Source of the DNA: Nannobrachium achirus
Taxonomy: Eukaryota; Chordata; Actinopteri; Myctophiformes; Myctophidae
Reading direction: 5' to 3'
Length of the DNA stretch: 64,000 nt
NCBI GenBank assembly: GCA_963921795.1
Contig: OY997654.1
Span: 3,055,706 to 3,119,705 of the forward strand
A program made the position numbers and the translations under genes. The notes beneath the pieces are model-generated. The model saw only the letters and a list, made by a program, of their open reading frames with translations, was not told where the DNA came from and did no database searches. Of the stretch, positions 33,099-42,910 are shown piece after piece; within the stretch, counting starts at the first letter, position 1, and every line of letters begins with the position of its first letter.

Positions 33099-33329
33099 GT
33101 AGGGATGGGACAATATGCGATATTATATTTTATCGATTTTAACGATTATCGATAATATCTCACGATAATCGTATTGTGCATTCTTAGGTTTTATATAAAG
33201 TTTTTTATTGATTAGGTGCTTGGTCTACCTACGTATTCTTTTCTAGATTGATATTTCTATGCAATTGATGTACTGATGTTGACGTATTGATGACCTTGCT
33301 TATTTTATTGATGTATTTATTACATTGCT

Positions 33330-33375
33330 TATTGTAAATCGCTCTGGATCAAGAGTGTCAGCTTAATGCCTAAAC
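33330..33375 (+). repeat. LINE/SINE 3'-tail motif, second copy
   Basis: TTGTAAATCGCTCTGGATCA and AGAGTGTCAGCTTAATGCC, the duplicate of 20599-20660, part of the duplicated TMCC intron. Confidence 0.65.
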
Positions 33376-33684
33376 TGTAAACTGTAAAATGTATCGTGGA
33401 GAATTCATTTATCATGAAATAGTCCTCCGTCATGCACTGGGATCAGTTCACCTTTTATTTGCCGAGCTGCATATTGGTAAAACTTACTTATAATAAACAT
33501 ACTTGATACAGTCTTTTTTCATTCTCTACCAAATCTCTTTGCGGTGCGTTGTGGCAAATGTTCTTCCCCAGGAGAATGGATGTTGGGGATATTTTGATCA
33601 TCGCAATGATATCGTAAATCGCGATTTCTTTGGTCACAATAACCCTGATATGACATGTTCATATCGTCCCGTCCCTTCTCCCAG

Positions 33685-34145
33685 GCCACGCACTCGGCCG
33701 CCGGCGCCATTATCTCCAAGCCCTGGGAGATCGGCTCGCTCTTCCGCAACAAGTTCGGCGGTGCCGACGGCAACATCTGCTCCCTCGACGACCGTGCGGT
33801 GGGGGTCGATGGGGGGGTCATCTCGGGAGCTGGCGATGGGTCCCGCTCGCTGAGCAGCGCCGGGCACTACCACCTCCAGTCCTCTGGCAGCCCCAAGTAC
33901 AGCAGCGAGGACGACTGCTCCAGCACCACCTCGGGCTCGGCGGGGGCCAACAGCATCACAGAGGCCCCCGGGGGACCCCCCAGCTCCAAGGGCAACACGC
34001 TGGAGAGGAGCCAGAGCTCGAGCCTGGACATGCTGCTGGTTGCAGAACTGAGGGAGGGGCAGAGTTACCTGGAGGAGAGCCTGGAGGGCCTGAAGAGCAA
34101 CTATCAGTGGGACTACACAGTTAACATGCAGGAAGAGTGCTTCGG
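33685..34145 (+). CDS. TMCC1/2-like gene, exon c (linker exon)
   Basis: The exon starts after CGTCCCTTCTCCCAG with ATHSAAGAIISKPWEIGSLF, continues RNKFGGADGNICSL, SSPKYS-type SGSPKYSSEDDCSSTTSGSA, and ends LREGQSYLEESLEGLKSNYQ ... MQEECFG before a GG-GTACAG donor (phase 2). This is the TMCC central part: the ATHSA...RNKFG helix, the serine-rich SPKY(G/S)S(E/D)(D/E)CSS linker, and the start of the next coiled coil (family: ...LQEERYRYERLEEQ). Only one copy exists. GC content is markedly higher than in the neighbours. The following exons (LTELHQNE coiled coil and two membrane segments) are not found in the remaining 30 kb on this strand, so the gene either continues past the window, is misassembled, or is truncated here. 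Confidence 0.88.
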
Positions 34146-34334
34146 GTACAGACACACTCATTTTAGGCCTAGAATTATTTAATGCTTTAGCTATTGAAAA
34201 ATAGCAGATGTACAAGCTTGCAGCGTGGCACTCTGTATATATCTGAAAAAATCATGATTCCTTTTTTTTTTGCAAGTCGTTGAATATTTTTTTTTTTTCT
34301 TTTTTAATTATGGTTAAAAAAAGAAAGAAAAATA

Positions 34335-34468
34335 ACTAAGTTAGTTCATTTTGGGGAACCATGAACTTTAGTTCAAAATATAGAATTATGAACTAGAAAT
34401 GAACTAGTTCATTTTAGAAGTTCTGAACTTGAACTAGTTCGTTTTTAAAGTGAACTTTCCCAACACTG
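34335..34468 (-). mobile_element. hAT end (GAACTAGTTC type)
   Basis: On the - strand it reads CAGTGTTGGGAAAGTTCACT followed by repeated GAACTAGTTCA, a well-known fish hAT terminus. Only one end is present. Confidence 0.65.
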
Positions 34469-34542
34469 GCCACAACAAACAAATCATCTCAAGACTCCCA
34501 TGGATATCAGACAGTCATGTATCTCATATTATCATCTGTTCC

Positions 34543-34645
34543 CAGTGGTGTAAAGTAACTACACACTACATCTCAGAGGCAAATATTGTACTTACTCCAC
34601 TAAAAAATATTTGGAAACTTTAGTTACTGGTTACTTTGCAGAGAG
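34543..34645 (+). mobile_element. hAT end (AAGTAACT type)
   Basis: CAGTGGTGTAAAGTAACT, then CATCTCAGAGGCAAATATTG and TTAGTTACTGGTTACTTTGC, matching the start of a common fish hAT family. Truncated. Confidence 0.65.
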
Positions 34646-35610
34646 GCCTATTAATGATTATATTATAAAACATTACATTAACCCACTTCTTTAGCCCTAT
34701 TGTATACAGCCCATGATACACGTAGCAATTATTTCATCAATATCCACCAGCAACAACCAGAGACGTCAATTGGGTATGGCAGTTGCTTTACCTTTGCCAA
34801 AGGGGGAAAAAAAATAGAATGTACTTCCTAAAATAAATTCATGCCTGTTGATAAGGTATGGCAACATGACTGGTGTCTTGCACGCATGAAGGCACAGAAA
34901 GATTAATCCAATGACGCTGCCAATGGCCATACCCAATTGACGCCTCTGGTCGTTGCTGGTTGATATAGATGAAAAAATTGCTTAGTGTATCAGGGGCTTT
35001 AGAGCAACGGAGGACGGGGGACATGCAATGCTCCAAGCCGAGAACAGATCACTTTGAACGGTGAATCTCACTGCCCGCCCCGGGTCGAGTCATGCATGGT
35101 TCTCAATTCTCCTCGAACGTCGTGACTTATTTTAAAATAGGCTGTGTCATTGTGAATTTTGACGTTCAAGCAACAAAAAATACTATCTTAAAATGTATTA
35201 AAAGTTAATTCAAGGTCACAAAAAATAAGTTTGGGGGCATTAGGCGTAAAATGGTAGCAGAGGAAAAAAATGGCTGACTTTCATTATTTATTTATTTTTC
35301 TCGTTTGCGTCTGTTTTGATTCGGGTTGAATCGTGGAGATGCGTTGCATTGTGGGACTCCGCTAACCAACGAAGGGCTTCAAGTGTCCCTCGGCTGTATG
35401 CTTCGAAGCAAGGAGAAAATAGTGCACATTCCAAGGGTAGGTTAAATGCGGTCTACTAAATGGGACAGCACTCGCCCAGTGACGTCATTGCACTTGAAAT
35501 GCGCACTTTTTTGTGCGAATCCCTCGGATTGGGAAGGGGCTAATATTTATGTTTTACTTCATAGATGTTAAAATGCTGTATAATTATCCATTGTCAAACA
35601 ACAGCAGCAT
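34646..35610. other. No gene recognised
   Basis: Contains a short inverted pair (CAATTGGGTATGGCAGTTGC at 34768 and GCCAATGGCCATACCCAATTG-type at about 34918). Otherwise plain sequence. Confidence 0.45.
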
Positions 35611-35616
35611 TAATAT

Positions 35617-36440
35617 TTGCGACCGAAGTTCGCAGTATACCATGAGAAATGTTGTAGCTTGTCTGTCGGTCCTTCCTTCCTTCCGTACAGGAAGTGATGT
35701 CACGTGACATCACCTCATCAAAGATCAAACCCTGGATATTCATTGTTGTTGTTGCGACCGAAGATCACAGTATACCATGAGAAATGTCGTAGCTTGTCCG
35801 TCAGTACAGGAAGTGAGCTTGTCCGTCTTTCAGTCAGTACAGGAAGTGATATCATGTGACATCACCTCATCAAAGATCAAACCCTGGATACCCATACCAC
35901 AGATATAAAGAGCTAGATGCCTCGTTCGCCTCTGCAGTTCATTGTAGCGACGTGCAACAGTTGTAGTCCGGACATCCTGGAAAAACTAAGGGAACGCTGT
36001 CAGTCAAAGTGACTACTGGCCAATCACAGCGCGACTTTTCCGGAACTTATCCAAGGACTACAATTCAATTCAACAGAGCCAGTTCCAATGTTGCGCGGCT
36101 CAGCTGTTCTTACAGGCTGCGTACGTAAAGACCCGCCCCCACCTACCTCTGATTGGCCTTGCAACTTCCCTATGTGTGACGCACGTGGAAGCAATGCACA
36201 CGTGATTCCCTTAGTCCCTCGATGCACATGCATCAGAGTTGAAGGAGGCGTCTACCTTTCTATGTCTATGACCCATACTGTCACTGTGACTTCACTTCCT
36301 GTTCCACTTTCTGATGTCATCAATCCCAGGCCCTAACTGGCCCAAAAGCCTGCTTTACTCTGATTTACGCCCTACCTTCCCCGAAAACGTTAATATTAAG
36401 TCCATATATGTATATGGATATATATATTAATAAAGGATAA
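35617..36440. mobile_element. Variant cassette end and flanking repeats
   Basis: GCGACCGAAGTTCGCAGTAT and GTACAGGAAGTGATGTCACG are duplicated at 35617 and 35753 in slightly different form. These carry the same GCGACC-type hairpin start, CRE-like TGATGTCACGTGACATCA and ETS-like CAGGAAGTG as the larger cassettes, so they look like a related subfamily. No gene. Confidence 0.5.
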
Positions 36441-36447
36441 AATAAAC

Positions 36448-37175
36448 CAGTAAGACTCCCTAATCGGGAGATAAGCGACCGTTGGTCGCTTATCTCCACA
36501 AATAGGCCAAAAGTTTGTTTTACCAATTATCAAGACATACGGGCAGTTGACAGTTTGCCATGGTTACTCATTGAAGTTGAATCTCCATATATGGAGATAA
36601 CCTACGCATCACACTAAGTCTGACCTCACCAGCCCATATTTGGGCATGAGCAACTTATGTCTCCATATATGGAGATATGATGACATCACACAGTCCTCAG
36701 CCGATGATGTGGCGTGATGTCATACAATACACAAACGAGCCCTACAGTATAAAGGGGCAATTCTTGCCAGGAAAGAAGCATTTCTTCGACTCAGACCTTA
36801 TCGCCAGGGTTGGCTTATAGCAGCTGTCGGTAGATAATGCCGGTCTTATATAAGGGTCATTTGTGTACGGTGTGATTTGCCATGGTTACTCATTGAAGAT
36901 GAATCTCCATATATGGAGATAACCTACGCATCACACTAAGTCTCACACTAAGTCTGACCTCACCAGCCCATATTTGGGCATGAGCAACTTATGTCTCCAT
37001 ATATGGAGATATGATGACATCACAGTCCTCAGCCGATGATGTGGCGTGATGTCATACAATACACAAACGAGCCCAGATATGAGCAGGGCAAAGGTGTGAC
37101 GTGTGACGTGTGACGTGACGGACGTGACGGACGGCCGGTGGAGGTTTTGATACTAAACTGCGACCTTACGGTCGC
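36448..37175. mobile_element. Single dispersed CArG/CRE/TATA cassette
   Basis: Runs from CAGTAAGACTCCCTAATCGG with the 31-nt hairpin at 36467-36497 to the end hairpin TGCGACC-TTAC-GGTCGCA at 37159-37176. It is flanked by AATAAACC at 36441-36448 and 37176-37183, a possible 7-8-bp target duplication. Inside are four CCATATATGG boxes, a TATA-like AGTATAAAGGGG near 36748, and two GATGTGGCGTGATGTCA sites. This copy gives the cleanest view of the unit of movement. Confidence 0.75.
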
Positions 37176-37183
37176 AATAAACC

Positions 37184-37835
37184 GCTGACATTCCTCCCAA
37201 ACGTCTCAACGTGGAGGGAGGGGTGGGGGTAGCTGCAGGCGGTGGTAGGGAGGAATTGGGCATAGAGACAAAGTGAACGTTTTTCTCGCTTAAATGTCCA
37301 TCAAAGCGACCTCAAGTTTCATTGCATGCCTTGTAAGCTAAAATAATAGCCAGTGAAGCGACCACTCGTGAGCTCATTTTGGGCATGTCTGCCGGGGATT
37401 ATCATTCAAAAAGAGCACTTCATAACCATGCAGACTGCTGGCAGTCTAAGCCATCATGTCATATCATGACAAAACCTCCTAACTCCACACTTTCTGCCAA
37501 ACCAGCTAACTCCACCTGATTGGCCCTCTCTCTAAATATGTGCTATTGAACACCCTTTACGTCTATGTGTTGGTTAAAATAATATTGAACCAATGAAAAG
37601 TAGTAAAAAGCCCTTCTGTCAAAACCTCCTAACTCCACTCATTTTCCTGAAAATGAACATTTTGGAGTTAGGAGGTTTTGGCCCGACAGCAGAGATATAT
37701 AATAGAATATTATGACATACTATCATAATAATGTGCTCCTCATTATTTCTCCCTCCTCTTTCTATGTCTCTATGTCTTTGTCTCATTGTCTTTCTCTCAG
37801 CTGGGACTCCATCACAGCCCTCCCTCTCTCTGCAG
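37184..37835. other. Region upstream of the KIX exons
   Basis: Holds a repeated AAAACCTCCTAACTCCAC motif (about 37473, 37620 and inverted at 37660) and no recognisable upstream exon. The last 40 bases form the pyrimidine-rich tract of the acceptor at 37835 or 37838. Confidence 0.5.
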
Positions 37836-37902
37836 CAGGCATGAGGAAGTCTTGGCATGAAGACTACACACAGGACAGACGTGACTTCTATGTTCGAGAG
37901 AT
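37836..37902 (+). CDS. KIX-domain gene, exon 1 of domain
   Basis: After the acceptor CTCCCTCTCTCTGCAG the exon reads GMRKSWHEDYTQDRRDFYVR and ends in the donor GAGAT-GTGAGT (phase 2). This aligns residue by residue with helix 1 of the CBP/p300 KIX domain (RKxWHEDITQDLRxHLV), including the invariant tryptophan of the G(I/V)RKxWHE start. KIX is a three-helix domain that binds short activation helices in transcription factors. The methionine at 37841 may be internal; exons upstream are not identified. The gene is not CBP itself: residues at the end of the helix (RDFYVREI) differ from HLVHKLV. I do not know a named gene for it. Confidence 0.75.
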
Positions 37903-38051
37903 GTGAGTGTCACACAGAAAGCAGAATCAATACAATGTGTTCTAACCATCTTCTAAACCCCAGACCAGCTGAACAATTATCACTTATTGAATGATGAGTT
38001 GAATCTGATGTCTGACTTTGTCTCTTTCATTCTCTGTGTGTTGGTGAGCAG

Positions 38052-38154
38052 TGTAGAGGACATGTCAACAGGAGACCCAGCTGAGGACATTAAGGACCTG
38101 GTGAATGATGCTCAAAACATTGAGAGGAACATGTATGAGTCTGCTAACAGCTGG
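38052..38154 (+). CDS. KIX-domain gene, exon 2 of domain
   Basis: The 103-nt exon has a good pyrimidine tract and ends TTGGTGAGCAG/ and /GTAAGA. The first T completes the split codon (AT+T, Ile), so the joined reading is VREI-VEDMSTGDPAEDIKDL, then VNDAQNIERNMYESANSW. This matches KIX HKLVQAIF-PTPDPAALKD...ENLVAYAKKVEGDMYESANS: the DPA turn, the spacing of helix 2, and the near-invariant MYESANS are all present. The donor is phase 0, so it joins exactly to EEYDDL of the next exon at 57123, the equivalent of (R/N)xEYYHLL in CBP. A loop residue and about two residues between helix 1 and 2 are missing relative to CBP. Confidence 0.85.
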
Positions 38155-38392
38155 GTAAGAACCTTATATTATCTCCATTACATTTATTTACATGTTCTAA
38201 TGACTACATTAGCTACAGTGTAGTGGTTCCAAATACATGTCTAACATTTAACTGCTCATCTTTCAGTGGCATTAAAAAATAGATAAACACTCAAATAAAT
38301 ATTTTAAATTGTTTAAAAAAAATTGTCCAAATTAGGGATGCCAGGTAAACAAATGAACCCTAGCATCCTTATTCTGAGGTGAACATTTAGCG

Positions 38393-38460
38393 AAAATAGA
38401 CGATCTACAAGCTTACAATGAATCACAGCACCCACTGTGAGCTTTTAGATGAGCTATTTT
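38393..38460. repeat. Hairpin-family member, imperfect
   Basis: AAAATAGACGATCTACAAGC pairs with GCTTTTAGATGAGCTATTTT around a diverged middle. A relative of the hairpin at 30481-30552. Confidence 0.65.
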
Positions 38461-38595
38461 AGGCAAACAGAGTTGGTGTTGAGAGAATAAAGCCTAGTTC
38501 AGAGCCCTGGGGGACCCCGTTCAACTATGTATAAAGGGTCAGGGGCGGACAGTGTTGTAGTGCTACATTTCTAAGTGGGGGCACGCTCGATGCAA

Positions 38596-38629
38596 GCACA
38601 TGCACGCGCACCAATGCGCGTGCATGTGC
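38596..38629. other. Perfect 15-bp-stem hairpin, alternating purine-pyrimidine
   Basis: GCACATGCACGCGCA, loop CCAA, TGCGCGTGCATGTGC. Both arms are alternating purine-pyrimidine, so the tract could form a cruciform or Z-DNA. It follows CAGTGTTGTAGTGC, a hAT-like start. Confidence 0.8.
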
Positions 38630-38751
38630 CTGCGTGCGACGTTTTAGGTGGGGTTGTGTGTCTAACTGTATCCATACTCCATAAGTAAAATACAAGGTTG
38701 CAATTATATTCAAATATTTATTGAATATGTTTAACACAACATAGCTCACCA

Positions 38752-38976
38752 AGCTTAAAGAGTCACACATTTTCTTTGCTTTTTATTTGGACAATTACAT
38801 TTGAACAATGTAGTCAATCAATAGGCATAAATAATGCATTATATCAGACCGTGAACTGGTAAGATGAGCTTAAAGAGTCACACATTTTCTTTGCTTTTCA
38901 TTTGGACAATTAGATTTAAACAATGTAGTCAATCAATATGCATAAATGCATTTTATCAGACCGTGAACTGGTAAAC
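38752..38976. repeat. ~115-bp tandem duplication
   Basis: Two copies of GCTTAAAGAGTCACACATTT ... ATCAGACCGTGAACTGGTAA, the second lightly diverged. No gene. Confidence 0.8.
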
Positions 38977-39170
38977 GTTTTGGGACATTAGCACGTTAAT
39001 TCTTAAGTAAAATGAAGGATACATACAAGTAAGTAAAAATGGAGTGCAGCGCACGTTTATGCAGGGCATGGGAGTCAAGTTGCTGCTCAGCTGTAGTCAG
39101 ATGTCAGTCAGCTCTGTTCTCTACCTCATTAACATATCTGCTGGTCATTATGTCACATGACTGCCATACT

Positions 39171-39211
39171 CCAATCAAGCTCTCAATCAGTAGGGAAGGC
39201 TCCTTTAAATA
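39171..39211 (+). promoter_or_regulatory. CCAAT plus TATA-like pair of the array units
   Basis: CCAATCAAGC and, 32 bases on, CTTTAAATAGAGC. The same pair is kept exactly in units 2 and 3 (near 44536-44577 and 45595-45636). A TGCAGGGCATGGGAGTC block sits upstream in all three. Confidence 0.45.
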
Positions 39212-41529
39212 GAGCTTGCTTTCTCTACCAATGCTTGGTTCCGGAGCTTCGGAATCATTTGCTGCTGCGGCTGCTTTACTCTCTGGTTCTGCTCGAAGCT
39301 TGGTGATACCATATGGTTCTGCTTTAGATACTGCTTACTTCTGTGCTGCTTCAATAGCAATGCTAGCCTGCTTTTATATCTGTTGCTATCACTATGCTAC
39401 TGCTAACAGTATTATGCTAATGCTAACTACAGCTATCATGAAGCACTACTTCATTAGTTCTCATTACGTGTTTACTACTACTCATAACTTGAACAAGGTC
39501 TCATCAAAAACTTTATTGCTAGCATGCTTGCTTCTCAGAAGGAAATCATTTCAACAGTTATATCATATGCTAAACATGGTAGTAGTGGAAGCTTCAATTG
39601 TTTGTAGCAACACAAGCTAACAGCATGCTTTGCTCTACAGTGCACCCTGAACCATGATGACATTGGCTGTGATTTTGTGCTGCCTAGAACAGTATGTGAA
39701 CTGTTGTTCCTGCCCCAGCTTCCAGTGCTGTTGTCTCCAGCAGATGCCACTCTAGTTTTCTTTAACCTTTATCACAGGGCTACACTCAGCTAATCCAACA
39801 TGTTGGCCAGTGTGGCCATACTCCTTTCAGATTCATGGCTCCATGCAGAGATTCCCATCCTGCTTTAAACAGGTGTAGCCTATGCTATTATTGCTATCAT
39901 GCATGGATGATATTCTGATGCTATTGCTCACTTCTAATAGAGCTTATGCCTATTTTCTCAGGAGGCAGCCAACATGGCTACTAATCATAACAGCTAATGC
40001 TTTTACTCAGTAGGCAGGTTGGAACTACTGAGTATATTTGTGTATTAAGATTAATGCTTTGCTCATTCAGGAATCATGTCAAGTGTTTACAGGAGGAGCA
40101 CTGCCCCTTTAAGGGCAGAGCATAAGGGGAGGTGGTCTGTGTCTGGGCCTGTTTGGCCATGCAGAAGCCTGAGTCTGAGTGTTTGTTGGGGACCTGTCCT
40201 GGAGGAGTGGTTCAGCTAGTATTCGGTAAGAAGTCTTGAATCAAATATTGATGCTTAGATAATTCAGTGGTAGAGCATTTCAAGATGTTAGAAGTTTTAT
40301 TGAGGGGGTTAAAATGTCTAATGGTTAACATATGCCCCTTCATGGGTGTAAGAACTTGTTACCATGAGAGAGATGTGTCATGTGCTACAGTTGAATTGGT
40401 CCATATTCAACTAACTGCCACTACTTGGAGTAAAGTAGGTGAGATTATGGCATTCAAGCGAGGATCAAACACGCTCACTCTCACACGTTGCTCAAGTATG
40501 GAAATTAAGGTTCTTGCACAGGTGATTATTTTGGCTTTATAAACACCATAGTTAATGTCTTATGTGGTGGAAAGTTTGATAAGGGAGGTTACTCATAACA
40601 AGGAAGTTAAATGGGCAATGCATCATGGGTAGTGTAGTCTATGTACTGCTACCATACACACATTTACACTGTTCTCAGTCTAGCAGTGTTGCCAGGTCTG
40701 ACCATTATAAGCAACTTGATCTTGTTTTCCCGTATCTTCTAGTTGTGGGTTGCTTTTGTTCGGGCTTGTTCTGAAGCGAAGTTGCTTATTTGGCCTTGCT
40801 TTCAACATCCTTCCAACATGCTTCCTGTTAGAATCAGCTAGTCTGTGTGCAGAGCGGGTTAATTCCCTTTGAGCCACATGAGGTCGAGTAGCTACTGTGT
40901 GTAGTGTGTGGGGAGAGTTGAAGACTTGTTAGAAGGTTGCATGGGAAATGTACAGTTGCATGACGGTACAGTTCAACTAAAAGGAGATCCTAGGAAGCTC
41001 TCCCTATTTACTCAGGAACCCTTGAGTTGTCTTGAGTAAGAGGAATATTCCAGCATGGTGAGAGGCTTGTTCACTGCTAAATGCTAATGTTAGCGCATTT
41101 GGAACCTTTGAGTCGTATGTAGTAAGAGGATACATTCCAGCATGGGGAGAGGCTTGTTCACTGCTAAATGCTAATGTTAGAGGCTAATGCTAGTAACTCG
41201 GGGGTTGTCATGGGCTCATGCTACAACGCTATCATGGGAACACTGGAATGGTCATGTGAAAAGCTTGTTCACTGCTAAATGCTTATGTTAGCGGCTAATG
41301 CTAGTAACATTCAGTGGTGTCATTGTCTTATGCTACAAACGCTAGCATGGTAACACTGAAGTGGCCATGTGAAATGGATAAACTGAGTTGATTATTGTAT
41401 CTATGCACAGCTAGTACATGCTGAACGTTGTTCGGAACAACGTTAAACACTTGTTCTGTAATTTTGCACACGGTGAAAAAAACAAACAAACAAAAAAAAA
41501 ACTATTTACTGCATAGGCTGGCTGCTGCT

Positions 41530-41790
41530 TCGATTCTGCCATTTTGCTGTATGCTCAACTTATGCTCATGCTAAAGCTGCTACATGTCTGTTGCTAACAT
41601 CATGTTTCATTTCCAGGCTTCTGCCATTTTGCTGTATGCTCAACTTATGCTCATGCTAAAGCTGCTACATGTCTGTTGCTAACATCATGTTTCATTTCCA
41701 GGCTTCAGCATTTTGCTGTATGCTCAACTTATGCTCATGCTAAAGCTGCTACATGTCTGTTGCTAACATCATGTTTCATTTCCAGGCTTC
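41530..41790. repeat. ~87-bp tandem repeat, three copies
   Basis: Copies of GCCATTTTGCTGTATGCTCA, ACTTATGCTCATGCTAAAGC and GCTAACATCATGTTTCATTT. Looser relatives of the same block continue at 42300-42700, where GCTCCATGCCGGAGCTGTGG is duplicated exactly (42371 and 42428). Confidence 0.85.
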
Positions 41791-41814
41791 TTTCTTTATC
41801 AGTTGTGCTGCTAT

Positions 41815-42124
41815 CATGGACGGATTAACCCCCGCGAGGGCCCCTGGCCGATAATTTTTTAGGGCCCCCCACCCCCCACCATAACCCCTCCTCCCTCCCG
41901 ACGCGCACTATCCAGCTTGGAGTTTAAGCCATGATGATCATCTGTGGACCAAGAAAGCACCTGTAGACAACAGAGGAGGGGCCCACACATTTGATTTTTG
42001 ATTAAAATATACATTTAATTTTTGTAAATTGTCAATGACCATGCGGGCCAGTTCCCCCAAGGGCCCCTGAGAGCCAAGGGCCCCTGGCAACGGCCCCACC
42101 GGCCCAATGGTTAATACAGCCCTG
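41815..42124. mobile_element. 310-bp hAT miniature element with exact TSD
   Basis: Starts CATGGACGGATTAACC and ends with the imperfect inverse GGTTAATACAGCCCTG, flanked by GCTGCTAT at 41807-41814 and 42125-42132 (8 bp). Inside it is rich in GGGCCCC. Inserted in unit 1 of the array. Confidence 0.9.
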
Positions 42125-42794
42125 GCTGCTATGCTACAATGATCACATAATTGTGCTAATGGCTCTTGTTGCTGCTGCTTCAGTCAGATACTATCATGTG
42201 TCCTATAATTTCAGCTATTGCTAGCTCCACTCAACCTGATGCTGCCTGCTAGCATAACTGCTAATAATTACAGCTAATGCTACTGCTAGTTAATGCTGAC
42301 ATCATGTTATCCTTACAGCTCATGCTAAAGCTGATACATGTTGGTTGCTAACATCATGTTTATCATTACAGCTCCATGCCGGAGCTGTGGCATGCCCACT
42401 GCTACGGCATCAGGTTTTATCATTACAGCTCCATGCCGGAGCTGTGGCATGCCCACTGCTACGGCATCAGGTTTTATCATTGCAGCTTCATGCTAAAGCT
42501 GCTTCATGTTCCGCTAAATCGTGTTTTTCTATATAGCTTCTTGCTGAGGCTGCTACATGTCTGCTATGAACATCATGTTTATCTTTTCAGCTTCGTGCTG
42601 GAGCTGCTGCATGGCTGCTGCTACAGCATGTCATTGCAGTGTTGTGCTGCAGCTGCTGTGTGTTTTCTGCTAACATGTTTATCTTTATAGTTTCGTCCAC
42701 TACTGTATAATGCCATGAGGCCAGTCAGGAGTCGGTTGGCACTGCAGAGGGCATTGCTACTGCAGCTTCAGCTAATGCTACTTCTGCTGCAACC

Positions 42795-42910
42795 ATGAGC
42801 CCGCCTGCCTGCACGCCTGCCTGCCTGTACTCCTGCCTGCCTGCACGCCTGCCTGCCCACCTGCTGCACGCCCGCCCGCCTGCTTGCCCGCCTGCTTGCA
42901 CGCTACAGAT
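42795..42910. repeat. CCTG/CCCG simple repeat
   Basis: CCTGCCTGCACGCCTGCCTG-type tetramer repeat. No gene. Confidence 0.85.

Noticed and set aside
33519-34215. Minus-strand open frames of 100-193 codons over TMCC exon c
   Set aside because: Shadow of the GC-rich exon on the plus strand, which has family homology and splice sites.
37136-37176. Bacterial-type terminator (hairpin GCGACC...GGTCGC)
   Set aside because: Fish genomic context; the hairpin is the end of a dispersed repeat.
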